Shown piece after piece: positions 1 to 7,550 of a DNA stretch of 35,738 nt. A model generated the notes under the pieces. The model did not search any database. It worked only from the letters and a program-made list of their open reading frames with translations, and was not told where the DNA came from. The DNA is from Gammaproteobacteria bacterium (GTDB taxonomy: Bacteria > Pseudomonadota > Gammaproteobacteria > Pseudomonadales > Pseudohongiellaceae). The stretch covers positions 18,860-54,597 of the forward strand of contig PBYU01000045.1 of NCBI GenBank assembly GCA_002730035.1, read 5' to 3'. Numbering within the stretch: position 1 is the stretch's first letter; each line of letters begins with the position of its first letter. A program made the translations under genes and the position numbers.

Positions 1-32
1 AATAGTCTTAGTCCTTCACATTGCGGAGCCAG

Positions 33-185
33 TTACCAACCGTAGGCCATGGATAACAGTTCATAGGTTGATTGAATTTGCGCGCCCCAATACACCACGA
101 AAAACACGATTACCGTAACACCAACTGCCGCGGCTGCCGTTTCCAGGTCGGCCAGGTCTGAATCTTTCTGTATCTCGTCGTTCAT
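33..185 (-). CDS. Small single-pass membrane protein (50 aa), unknown function
   Basis: I do not recognise this protein. It has a charged N-terminus (MNDEIQKDSDLADLET), one hydrophobic segment at about residues 18-34 (AAAAVGVTVIVFFVVYW) and a short polar tail ending in YGW, so it should be a one-helix inner-membrane protein. The reading frame is open further upstream to 248, but that would overlap the preceding gene. The ATG at 185 has AGGAG about six bases upstream and follows the preceding stop by about 43 bases, so I chose it. It is the third gene of a minus-strand set after two DUF6644-like membrane proteins and may be an accessory subunit of them. That role is inferred from position only. 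Confidence 0.6.
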   Translation of the reverse strand: MNDEIQKDSDLADLETAAAAVGVTVIVFFVVYWGAQIQSTYELLSMAYGW

Positions 186-228
186 TAACAGTCTCCTGAG
201 ACTCTTAGCCTCATTGTGCACAGTAATT

Positions 229-843
229 TTAGCTTCCGGCGAATCCAATCCAGCGCCCGGTTGCCGCCACTGTTATCCAGACGAGTAGGGAAGCCACTGC
301 TACGAGTTTGACTACCCAAGGCTTGATCTCATCCAGGTCTCGATTCAACAGGGGTCGTTTGATAAAGAACACGAACAGGATTCCCGTCGTCAGCGCCAGC
401 ATCTTGTACCAGAACACGGGTAACCAGTAGAGTTTTCCAGCAACCCCGCAAGCCATGAATATACCGGTGCTCAGTACCACGATTAGACCGACCAAGAATA
501 CCTTATGGGCCTTATCCAATACCTCCTGCGCAGGAACATCCAGGAATGACCAGCCCAGCAAGCGGAAATCGGCTACGAACACGGCTCCACCAAGCAGCGC
601 CATAGCCAGCAGGTGGAATGCTTCCACGACTGCGAAAGCTGCACCCCAGGTCTTACCGATGACACCGAACCAGGTAGTTTCCATCCAAAGAAAGAAGTCA
701 TACAAGTCTACCCAGACTGCGCGCCGCGCACTCGATAAGGCAAACACCAGAATAATCAGCACAAGGGCAATACTAGTAATCGTGCGTCGATAGGAACCCA
801 ATGTCAGTGCAGGTGATGTTGATATAGCAGGTGAAGTTGACAT
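229..843 (-). CDS. DUF6644-like integral membrane protein (copy 2 of a pair)
   Basis: This is a 204-residue protein with about five predicted transmembrane helices (about residues 22-40, 65-92, 115-135, 143-160, 180-197) and no catalytic motif that I can see. It aligns with the gene upstream. Shared features are a helix with VEAFHLLAM (VESTHVLTL in the other), then a D-F/L-R-L/M-x-G loop (VADFRLLGW), a proline, a G...V..TG helix, a W-x-K-M helix start and a final SLLxWxxxxxGR helix. The conserved His and Arg facing the membrane recall small cytochrome-b-like or quinone-interacting proteins, but heme binding is not established. The assignment to the DUF6644 family is from memory and should be confirmed by profile search. 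It lies 77 bases downstream of its paralogue. Confidence 0.7.
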   Translation of the reverse strand: MSTSPAISTSPALTLGSYRRTITSIALVLIILVFALSSARRAVWVDLYDFFLWMETTWFGVIGKTWGAAFAVVEAFHLLAMALLGGAVFVADFRLLGWSFLDVPAQEVLDKAHKVFLVGLIVVLSTGIFMACGVAGKLYWLPVFWYKMLALTTGILFVFFIKRPLLNRDLDEIKPWVVKLVAVASLLVWITVAATGRWIGFAGS

Positions 844-920
844 TTTGTCTTCTTAATCCTCTTTTCTCTATAAACGATAGTATCAGGCCTCAACAAACTG
901 CCTGATGTGTGACTTGATTC

Positions 921-1490
921 CTAAAATTCAGTTTGTCCGTCGACACAACCTGCCAGGAATTGTGATAGGCCAGGCTCGGTGAATTCACAATCGAACCAGT
1001 CGTAAGCCATAAAGCGTCCACAGATGACAATTGACACCCAGAACAGCAGCGACAAGGTCGCCCCGATGCGTAAGTTTTTCGGGGCCTTGATATCTGCTCC
1101 CCAGCTTCCGGTAGCATTTATCATGTTCTTATGGAACAGGAATGCGTTAATGGCCGCTGCTATGAGCAAGAACATCTTTACACGAAACCAGACGCTCTGC
1201 GAGCTGCGCACCGGTACTGCATAGAACAACCACAGCCCGGTAAACACCATGATGCCGAATCCAACCAGCATGGGTATATTGAGTTTAGTGGCAAAGGAAT
1301 TGGCTGGAATATTGGGAAAGGCCAGACCCATCATGCGCAAGTCTATGAGGAACAGCATCCCCAGACATAACATTAGCGTCAGCACATGCGTGGATTCGAC
1401 CCAGTTGTACATGTAGTAAGACTCATGCAGCGATGTACTCAACTCATGAGTGTCTAACCACACGGCAAAATTGTATAAGAGCTCATTCAC
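921..1490 (-). CDS. DUF6644-like integral membrane protein (copy 1 of a pair)
   Basis: This is a 189-residue polytopic membrane protein, paralogous to the next gene downstream. The conserved block is VESTHVLTL, then LIDLRMMGL, a proline loop, a helix containing VFTGLWLF, VWFRVKM, and a final helix SLLFWVSIVICGRFM. The start is a GTG at 1490 preceded by GGAGG about nine bases upstream. A nearby ATG at 1486 is in another frame and ends after a few codons. The protein keeps the family His in the helix near residue 35 and the Asp-Leu-Arg loop after it. Function is unknown. Pairing of two DUF6644-like genes with a one-helix protein suggests a heteromeric membrane complex, which is inference. Confidence 0.7.
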   Translation of the reverse strand: MNELLYNFAVWLDTHELSTSLHESYYMYNWVESTHVLTLMLCLGMLFLIDLRMMGLAFPNIPANSFATKLNIPMLVGFGIMVFTGLWLFYAVPVRSSQSVWFRVKMFLLIAAAINAFLFHKNMINATGSWGADIKAPKNLRIGATLSLLFWVSIVICGRFMAYDWFDCEFTEPGLSQFLAGCVDGQTEF

Positions 1491-1656
1491 TCCTGCAGAC
1501 CTCCAGCTTTTATGAACATTTATTATTATTAGCTTTGATCTACAGACAAATGCACTACGGTTCTCATACCGAGCTCTAATTCGCTGCCTGGGACTTAAAC
1601 TAGCTTCTCAAGGCTAAGAACCGAAGAATAATCAATCTTTATAGGTTATGGCAATA

Positions 1657-1738
1657 GGGGATACTAATAACTTAACAACTTAATGGGCCTATTTACCCAA
1701 TTCTGGTGATTTCGGTGAGTTAAGTTGTTAGTGTCCCC
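1657..1738. repeat. 82-bp element bounded by 20-bp inverted repeats
   Basis: The arms at 1657-1676 and 1719-1738 are inverted copies beginning GGGGATACTAA and ending TTAGTGTCCCC. They match at 18 of 20 positions, and both mismatches would be U-G pairs if the region is transcribed on the plus strand, so the RNA stem is unbroken. The 42-base centre has no coding sense. It lies 18 bases before the PhzF-family start, in a 266-base stretch (1491-1756) with no gene. It could be a REP/BIME-like palindrome, a small non-autonomous element or a leader hairpin. I see no target-site duplication. Confidence 0.6.
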
Positions 1739-1756
1739 TGCAGGACGTAGCTGAAG

Positions 1757-2541
1757 ATGATGTTGACCCTTTACCAGATTGACGCCTTTGCCGAACAAGC
1801 CTTCGAAGGAATCCCGGCCGCCGTCGTGCCACTGAAGGATTGGCTGCCGGATGCCACCATGCAGGCGATTGCCGAAGAAAATAATCTCGCCGAAACCGCA
1901 TTTTTTGTAGCCTCCGGTGCGGGTTACCATATTCGCTGGTTTACTCCCGCCGCCGAAGTCAAACTCTGCGGTCACGCCACACTGGCGTCCGCATTCGTGC
2001 TGTTCAACATGCTCGGTTTCGAGGGCGGCCGCATAGATTTCGATTCCTTATCGGGAACTCTCTCAGTCACAAGGTCCGGTGAGTTGCTGACACTGGATTT
2101 TCCGTCACAGAATCCAACGCCCTGTGAAGCCCCTGAAGACCTGGTCGCGGGACTGGGTAAGACACCCTTGGAATGTCTCGGTAGGGAAGACTATGTCGCG
2201 GTGTTCACGAGTGAACAGGACATAGTAGACATAGAACCAGATCATAGTTTACTCGCGAAACTGGATCTGCGCGGTATCATCGTCACCGCTCCAGGCTCTG
2301 AAGTCGACTTTGTCGCCCGATTTTTCGCGCCAACATTGAATGTTCCCGAAGACCCGGTAACCGGTTCTGCCTACACCCACCTGACGCCTTTCTGGTCCGC
2401 GCGCTTGGGAAAACGAAGCTTACTGCCAGGCAGGTTTCAGCGCGAGGCGGGAAATTGATTTGTGAGTTGGCAGGCGATCGGGTGCTTATCTCCGGCTCGG
2501 CTGTGAAATACATGGAAGGCGTTATTGAAATAGACATCTGA
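1757..2541 (+). pseudogene. PhzF family isomerase, broken by a frameshift near its C-terminus
   Basis: The first 220 residues read as a PhzF/YddE-type protein with a diaminopimelate-epimerase-like fold. The family catalytic Glu is present in NNLAETAFF (Glu46), followed by the KLCGHATLASA loop at about residues 69-79 and the EDPVTGSA loop near the C-terminus. The frame then runs into a TGA at 2456-2458. The missing end is present in another frame: from 2419 it reads LTARQVSARGGKLICELAG and continues to a TGA at 2539-2541, giving a full family C-terminus of about 260 residues in all. A single missing base around 2414-2419, just after an AAAA run, explains both. It is either a decaying gene or a sequencing or assembly error. 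Start at ATG 1757, with weak ribosome binding; a second ATG follows at once. Confidence 0.85.
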
Positions 2542-2604
2542 CAAAACCGTGGGCTATGCTTCGGTATTCCCCTTGCACTGAAAGTTCAGGAGTTTGCCAG
2601 TTTT

Positions 2605-4908
2605 ATGCAGAAGTTTGGAATCGGCCAACCGGCAACACGTTTTGAAGACCGGCGCTTTCTCTCCGGTCAAGGCAGCTATATCGAAGACCTGGACCTTGAT
2701 GGCCAGGCCTACGCCATATTTCTGCGCTCACCCCACGCCCATGCCACCATTAGGGAGTTGGATGCGGTCGCAGCTCGTTCGCTGCCTGGTGTGCTGGCAA
2801 TTTACACGGTAGACGATCTTAAGGCAGATAATATCGGCGATGTGCCCTGTGCTGCACCGGCCATGAACAAAGATGGCACACCCTGCGTCATGCCGCCGCG
2901 CCCTGCCCTGGCACAGGGAACGGTACGTTACGTGGGAGACGCCGTTGCCATGGTGGTCGCCGAAACTCGGGAACAGGCCAGGGATGCCGCCGAACAGATC
3001 TGGGTAGACTACCAGGTGCTGGATGCGGTGGCCGAAACCGATGGCGCCACGCATGACGATGCCGTGCAAATCTGGGAGCAGGCCGAGAACAACCGTTGTT
3101 TCGACTGGGAAGCCGGTGATGCCGTCGCCACCGACCAGGCATTTTCCGATGCTGCCCAGGTCGTGGAGTTGGATCTGGTCAATAACCGGGTCGTTCCCAC
3201 ATCCATGGAAACCCGTGGCGCCATTGCCACTACCGAAGCGGATACCGGACGCCTGGTGTTGCATGTTTCCTGTCAGGGCGTGCACATCATGCGGCGCTTG
3301 TTAGCTACCGCTATATTCAACTGTGCCGAAGAAGACATCCATGTACTGTGCAAAGACGTGGGTGGCGGTTTCGGTATGAAGATCTTCCTGTTTCCCGAAT
3401 ACGTTGTTGCCCTGTATGCCGCGCGCAAACTCGGCAGGCCGGTGAAATGGATTTCCGATCGCAGCGAAGCGTTCCTCAGCGACAGCCATGGCCGCGACCA
3501 TGTCAGCCATCTGCAGCTGGCGCTGGATGAGGATGCCAGGTTCCTCGGATTGCGAGTCAACACCATCGCCAATCTCGGCGCCTACCTTTCCAACTTCTCA
3601 CCCTTTGTCGCCACCAGTGCCGGCGTATCCATGTTGGTGGGTTGTTATACGATTCCGACTGCGGCGGTGAATGTACAAGGTGTGTTTACCAACACCGCAC
3701 CGGTTGATGCCTACCGCGGTGCCGGTCGGCCGGAAGCAATCTATGCCATAGAACGATTGATTGATGTCGCCGCCTATGACCTGGGGCTCACACCCGATGA
3801 AATACGCCGCCGCAATTTTATTCCCGGCAGTGCCATGCCTTATGACACGGCGTTGGGCTCAAGCTATGATTCCGGCGAGTTTGAGCAGAACCTGAACGAC
3901 GCCCTCAAGCTATCCGATTGGGCAGATTTTGATACCCGCCGTGAAACTGCGAAGGCACAGGGCAAGTTGCGCGGCATTGGGCTGGCCAGTTACATCGAGC
4001 GCTGTGCCGGTGGAGCGCCGGAGCAGGCGCGGCTGGAAGTCGCCGCAGATGGCCACGCCACACTCTATATCGGCACACTCTCCAATGGCCAGGGGCATGA
4101 AACTGCATTCCGCCAGATACTCTGTGATCGACTCGGTGTCGCCTTCGAAGAGGTAAGCATCGTGCAGGGTGATTCGGATTTGATCGAAACCGGTGGTGGC
4201 ACCATGGGCTCACGCTCGGTTCCGGTCGGTGGCTCGGCCATCGGCCTGGCCTCGGAAAAAATCATCGAAACAGCCAAACTGAAAGCCGCGGAAATGCTGG
4301 AAAGTGCCGTGAGTGATGTCGAATTTTCGGCAGGTGAGTTCCGCATAGTCGGTACCGATCGGGTGCAGAGTTTCATCAGTGTTGCCGAGGCCGCGGCCCC
4401 GCCAGACGGTGGAGCCAGCTTCGACGAAAAAGAAAGCTTCGCGCCGGACGCGGCCACCTATCCCAATGGAACCCATGTCTGCGAACTGGAGATCGATGCG
4501 GCAACCGGCAGCATCGAACTGGTCGATTACACGGTAGTGGATGATTTTGGTAAGGTTATAAACCCACTGCTACTGCAAGGCCAGGTGCACGGAGGCATCG
4601 GTCAGGGACTGGGTCAGGCGCTGCTGGAGAATTGTCAGTACGAATCCGAATCGGGGCAGCTGCTGTCTGCCAGCTTCATGGATTACACGATGCCACGGGC
4701 CGACAATCTGCCCGAAATCCGCTTTGCCCGTAATGAAGTGCCCTGCACCACCAATCCCCTCGGCATCAAAGGGGCTGGTGAAGCCGGAGCCATCGGCGCA
4801 CCACCGGCAATTATTAACGCGGTAGTAAATGCCCTGTCAGACTATAACGTCCGTCATGTGGACATGCCAGTTACGCCTCACAAATTGTGGCAGTTGATGC
4901 AGGCCTGA
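2605..4908 (+). CDS. Xanthine dehydrogenase family molybdopterin-binding subunit (CoxL-like, form II type)
   Basis: This 767-residue protein is a complete large subunit of the molybdenum hydroxylase family, which oxidises aldehydes, aromatic heterocycles or related substrates using a Mo-cytosine-dinucleotide cofactor. It opens with GQPATRFEDRRFLSGQGSY, typical of the family, and has the cofactor loop GGGFGMK at 253-259, Gln224 (SCQGVH) and the active-site Glu726 in GIKGAGEAGAIG. The active-site loop is AYRGAGR (369-375), the form II sequence, and not the AYRCSFR of true CO dehydrogenases, so CO oxidation should not be assumed. CAGGAG lies about 11 bases before the ATG. No FAD (CoxM) or iron-sulfur (CoxS) subunit gene is adjacent, which is unusual; partners must be encoded elsewhere or this copy is an orphan. 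Confidence 0.92.
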   Translation: MQKFGIGQPATRFEDRRFLSGQGSYIEDLDLDGQAYAIFLRSPHAHATIRELDAVAARSLPGVLAIYTVDDLKADNIGDVPCAAPAMNKDGTPCVMPPRPALAQGTVRYVGDAVAMVVAETREQARDAAEQIWVDYQVLDAVAETDGATHDDAVQIWEQAENNRCFDWEAGDAVATDQAFSDAAQVVELDLVNNRVVPTSMETRGAIATTEADTGRLVLHVSCQGVHIMRRLLATAIFNCAEEDIHVLCKDVGGGFGMKIFLFPEYVVALYAARKLGRPVKWISDRSEAFLSDSHGRDHVSHLQLALDEDARFLGLRVNTIANLGAYLSNFSPFVATSAGVSMLVGCYTIPTAAVNVQGVFTNTAPVDAYRGAGRPEAIYAIERLIDVAAYDLGLTPDEIRRRNFIPGSAMPYDTALGSSYDSGEFEQNLNDALKLSDWADFDTRRETAKAQGKLRGIGLASYIERCAGGAPEQARLEVAADGHATLYIGTLSNGQGHETAFRQILCDRLGVAFEEVSIVQGDSDLIETGGGTMGSRSVPVGGSAIGLASEKIIETAKLKAAEMLESAVSDVEFSAGEFRIVGTDRVQSFISVAEAAAPPDGGASFDEKESFAPDAATYPNGTHVCELEIDAATGSIELVDYTVVDDFGKVINPLLLQGQVHGGIGQGLGQALLENCQYESESGQLLSASFMDYTMPRADNLPEIRFARNEVPCTTNPLGIKGAGEAGAIGAPPAIINAVVNALSDYNVRHVDMPVTPHKLWQLMQA

Positions 4909-4942
4909 TTAAAACTCAAAGGTAGTCTGTCCCCAATTTTTA

Positions 4943-5135
4943 CTATTTCTTATTGGCCTTGAACGTGCCGGTCAACATGCCGCCTGCAATGTCGAGCGTA
5001 CCCGACCAGACACCTTCTGCATCGACTGTGCCTTTGTAGATGACCGGGGCCGACTGACCCTGTAAATCTGCATCGAACGAGATCGTGACGTTGCTTCCTT
5101 CCACCATACCGGCAATATCATTCTCACCGAGGGTG
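4943..5135 (-). pseudogene. C-terminal fragment of a beta-rich protein, unknown function
   Basis: The segment reads as the last 63 or so residues of a protein ending in TLDIAGGMLTGTFKANKK, with alternating hydrophobic positions and repeated G-T/S-V/L turns such as VIYKGTVDAEGVWSG. That pattern fits the end of an extracytoplasmic beta-sandwich or a domain appended to an exported hydrolase. The frame continues to 5176, but the part beyond about 5135 is mobile-element sequence, so the gene has lost its 5' end. I cannot name the parent family. Confidence 0.55.
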
Positions 5136-5427
5136 TCTGGTCTGGCCCCGGTTTTACGGACCACCTCATTATGCACAATAATGTGCGAGGAGGTGGATCA
5201 TGGCAAGAAGAAAAAGATACAGCAAGGAGTTCAAACAGCAAGCATTAAGCAAAGCGAATGAACCGGGCGTTACAGATGCTCTGGTGTGTGAAGAACTCGG
5301 TATCAGTACACGGCAACTTAGACGCTGGAAGGAGGCTGTCAGAGAACATGGGGATGGAGCCGCGTTTCCAGGTCTCGGTCAAAGCCGAGATAAGGAACTC
5401 ACAAAGCTCAAGCGAGAACTGGAGTAG
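5134..5427 (+). mobile_element. Left-end remnant of an IS3-family insertion sequence
   Basis: The remnant consists of a probable left terminus starting TGTCTGGTCTGGCCCCGG at about 5134, a leader with a short hairpin (GCACA-ATAA-TGTGC at 5173-5186), a strong AGGAGGTGG ribosome site at 5188-5196 and the first 75 codons of the transposase helper frame. Its right side is cut at about 5427, where a universal stress protein fragment on the other strand begins. No second open reading frame (DDE transposase) or right inverted repeat is present, so it cannot move by itself. The left terminus is inferred from similarity to IS3-type ends and from where the neighbouring gene fragment stops. Confidence 0.65.
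5200..5427 (+). pseudogene. Truncated IS3-family transposase OrfA (helix-turn-helix subunit)
   Basis: The 75-residue product begins MARRKRYSKEFKQQALSKA, followed by EELGISTRQLRRWKEAV, the classic helix-turn-helix of IS3/IS911-type OrfA, then a start of the coiled-coil region (ELTKLKRELE). Normal OrfA proteins run on for another 15-30 residues (leucine-zipper segment) before the frameshift into OrfB. Here the frame ends in TAG exactly where unrelated sequence joins, so it is a truncated gene. The ribosome site is near-perfect, so the peptide could still be made; DNA binding by such a stub is possible but unproven. Confidence 0.85.
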
Positions 5428-5597
5428 TTGTCGTGCAGATATTCTTCAAAACCGCAGCCCAGCAATATTAGCTTGGCGCTTTTTTTATCAGAAATTAGCA
5501 GCAGCGCTTTCTTGACTTCCGGTGGTTGATGGTTTGGGTCATCGCGAAAATCGTTATACACATCCAGTACTATCAGAATTTTGTTGATATCCATCAT
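5426..5597 (-). pseudogene. N-terminal fragment of a universal stress protein (UspA-like)
   Basis: The fragment starts at ATG 5597 (a second ATG at 5594) and reads MMDINKILIVLDVYNDFRDD, then PPEVKKALLLISDKKSAKLI and GCGFEEYLHDNYSS, before running into the reverse complement of the transposase remnant. The first beta strand (KILIVLDV), the ALLL helix and the next strand (AKLILLGCG) match the start of a universal stress protein domain, normally 140-300 residues. Only about 57 residues survive, without the ATP-binding GxxG...S/T end. The gene was broken at the junction near 5426, so the locus is non-functional. Confidence 0.7.
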
Positions 5598-5667
5598 CAA
5601 TTTCTCTAAACCGTATTTTTAACTATTCGTAACACCACCAATAGCAGACACAATGTTAGACTAATTT

Positions 5668-6693
5668 CTAATTATTGTCTGCCTCTTGTCTTCTAGCACC
5701 CGCGAGAATACCAACCATGGAATAATTGCCCTCATGACAGGCAAATTCATAAAGCCGACCCCCAACCTGAAGTCTATTCAATGGGAATTCAAAAGTTACC
5801 GGCTCTGTGTAAATCACTGGATCTTCGACTGTGAAGGTATAAAAAATCTTATCATCTGAAACTGGTGTAAATCGTTCAGTCACTTGTAGTAGTTCTGAGG
5901 AAACGAATCTCATATTAGATTGTTCCGGGCGATAGTTTTGGGTGTGAACTACCAAGGTATCTCCCTCATAGTACCCTATGGAATCACCCATCCATTTCTT
6001 CATATTGGGAGCTTGGTGAACACTATCTAAGCGAATAATTCTTGCGTCATTTACCATCTCCCCGATGATCACTACATAATCCGAAGTCTGTACAATTTGA
6101 ATATTAGAGTTGTAATGAATTATAGCCATAGGCGGCATGGTGCCGTTGCCAGTAATACATCTCTCTCCAATCATGAGAAATTCCGGGCCATCCCAAGGGT
6201 TCAATCCTTGCGCTCGCCATTTGCCGTAGATGTCCTTGCTGCGGCCATTTTCAGTGAAGGGAAATCGACCATTACTCAGGTTCACAATCAGGGAAGTGCG
6301 ATACTCGCCATTAATGAACGCCAAATTCGTTCTGCTATCAGAATATAAAGCTTCTGCGAGAAATAGACTGATAGCGCCAATTGGAGGAGCAGTTCGGTTG
6401 GGGTCAGAGGGTAAGTAATTCTGCTGGCTAACTTCCCTCAATTTACTTTCCTGAGCTAGCGCTTCCTCTTCAGTGTATGCACGCTTGCTATCAAGCCCCG
6501 CAGGCCTTTGAACCGGAGTGGCATTCCAATTGCTCCATGCTCCCTGCAGGTCGGGATATGCATGTTCAGTTTTTGGTACTTCCCACTCAGATTCGGCAGC
6601 AAAAAGACTAGCCGTCAATAGACAGCTCACCGTATAGGCACAGGAAACTTTGCTGAACTTACTTTGTATAAATTGCTTTAAGAGAATATTCAC
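5668..6693 (-). CDS. Exported 'CHEGNY' family protein, copy A
   Basis: This is a 341-residue protein with a signal peptide (hydrophobic stretch about residues 17-32, cleavage probably after LFAAES region). I know no named function. It shares with two other proteins in this window an ordered motif set: PDLQGAWSNWNATPVQRP near the N-terminus, a NGRFPF segment, GERC, a QIVQ strand, GEMVNDARIIR, GDSIGYYEGDTLVVHTQNY, an ERFTPVSD segment, a DPVIYTEPV segment, and YEFACHEGNYSMVGILAGAR at the C-terminus. The paired Cys (GERC and ACHEGNY) could form a disulfide in the periplasm. Start is GTG 6693 with GAGAGG seven bases upstream. It is the last gene of a minus-strand set after an EPDWSF protein and a microprotein (gap 73 bases). 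Base composition is more AT-rich than in the other two copies. Confidence 0.8.
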   Translation of the reverse strand: MNILLKQFIQSKFSKVSCAYTVSCLLTASLFAAESEWEVPKTEHAYPDLQGAWSNWNATPVQRPAGLDSKRAYTEEEALAQESKLREVSQQNYLPSDPNRTAPPIGAISLFLAEALYSDSRTNLAFINGEYRTSLIVNLSNGRFPFTENGRSKDIYGKWRAQGLNPWDGPEFLMIGERCITGNGTMPPMAIIHYNSNIQIVQTSDYVVIIGEMVNDARIIRLDSVHQAPNMKKWMGDSIGYYEGDTLVVHTQNYRPEQSNMRFVSSELLQVTERFTPVSDDKIFYTFTVEDPVIYTEPVTFEFPLNRLQVGGRLYEFACHEGNYSMVGILAGARRQEADNN

Positions 6694-6766
6694 AATACGC
6701 CTCTCAAGTTTCTTTCAGCCGCTATTCCAAGCTTAGTTGAAATTTCCTTCATCTGTTTGCTTTCAG

Positions 6767-6892
6767 CTAAAAGCGCCCAGCCATGAAGCGCAACAACAAT
6801 CCTTCGATACTCTCCCCAAGCCCGGGCACAAACAGAACAATAAGCACGACGGCGACTAACACGCCAGTGGCAATCCAGTAAGTGCGTTTCAT
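6767..6892 (-). CDS. 41-aa membrane microprotein, 'LFVPG-SIE' type, copy A
   Basis: This is a short gene found by reading the gap between the two larger genes. It has a positively charged start (MKRTYW), one hydrophobic helix (residues 6-23) ending in LFVPGLGESIEGLLLRFM, and a short tail. Its ATG overlaps the stop of the upstream EPDWSF gene by four bases (ATGA at 6889-6892), the classic layout for translational coupling, which supports that it is real. A homologous microprotein (LFVPGVSDSIERELLTFL) sits beside the other EPDWSF gene at 20268. It is probably a one-helix inner-membrane protein with an amphipathic helix after the VPG turn. Function unknown. Confidence 0.75.
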   Translation of the reverse strand: MKRTYWIATGVLVAVVLIVLFVPGLGESIEGLLLRFMAGRF

Positions 6893-7440
6893 CTTGAACC
6901 CTCGGTCATGTTGGGTGGAGCCATCTCGAAAAGCCACAATTCCTCTGCCTCTACTTCAACAGGCGTCATTACGACTCCATATTTGCGAGTGAACTTCGCG
7001 GTTATATCCTCCACTACAGCGCCCGTCTTGATGCGCACGAGTTCACGCTCATACCTCTTACCTTCGATGCGCATGAGTGCCCGGCCATCCTGTTCCGCTT
7101 GCGCCGGCCATCTCTTCCATAGGCGCTGCCTAAGGCCGCCCATGTAGTTAGAATTGAGATAGAGTTTACCGTCATGCTCCACGATCCAAAGCGTTCTGGA
7201 CCGGGGAGGATTGAGGAGCTGCAGCTCGAAGGTCCTGACACGTCGTACAAAGCTCCAGTCCGGTTCTGGGCCCGTCACCAACTCACCGGCAACGAGCGGT
7301 CCGCCACTGAATATTACAGAGGGTCCATCGGAAAAACGTGCCGAGACCGCCAGGGCACCAAGTGCGAAAACCGGGATGAGGACCAGGATTCCGATTACTA
7401 CCAACAACCTATGAACGATGGTTTTACGGTCGATGTTCAT
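6889..7440 (-). CDS. Membrane-anchored 'EPDWSF' family protein, copy A
   Basis: This 183-residue protein has an N-terminal membrane anchor or uncleaved signal (about residues 11-33) and a soluble domain outside. The domain opens with DGPSVIFSGGPL and GELVTGPEPDWSFVR, then FELQLLNPPRSRTLWIVEHD, GKLYLNSNYMGGLRQRLWKR, and a final RIEGKRYERELVRIKTGA strand-loop. It is clearly homologous to the protein at 19707. The order of strands with a Trp-rich helix between two sheets recalls FMN-binding split barrels (pyridoxamine-oxidase-like), but that is a weak structural guess; no cofactor motif is visible. ATG 7440 has GGAG about eight bases upstream. It is the first gene of the minus-strand module and overlaps the microprotein by four bases. 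Confidence 0.78.
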   Translation of the reverse strand: MNIDRKTIVHRLLVVIGILVLIPVFALGALAVSARFSDGPSVIFSGGPLVAGELVTGPEPDWSFVRRVRTFELQLLNPPRSRTLWIVEHDGKLYLNSNYMGGLRQRLWKRWPAQAEQDGRALMRIEGKRYERELVRIKTGAVVEDITAKFTRKYGVVMTPVEVEAEELWLFEMAPPNMTEGSR

Positions 7441-7550
7441 TTTTTTTACTCCAAGAGAGTTCCCTGTCTGTTTTAGTTCGACCCTTTAGAAAGTGTTGCG
7501 ATGACCGGTTGAATTCGCAACTGCGGACATCCAAAGGGTGCCACATTTAT

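Noticed and set aside
1131..1370. 79-codon plus-strand frame opposite the first DUF6644-like gene
   Set aside because: It is antisense to a clear membrane protein and shows no protein-like features.
2456..2458. TGA in the PhzF gene as a second selenocysteine codon
   Set aside because: Read-through gives no family sequence, whereas the correct C-terminus is in another frame, so it is a frameshift.
2605..4908. True carbon monoxide dehydrogenase (coxL)
   Set aside because: The active-site loop is AYRGAGR, the form II sequence, and there are no coxM or coxS neighbours.
5134..5427. Complete insertion sequence
   Set aside because: There is no DDE transposase frame and no right terminal repeat; the right side joins directly to another gene fragment.
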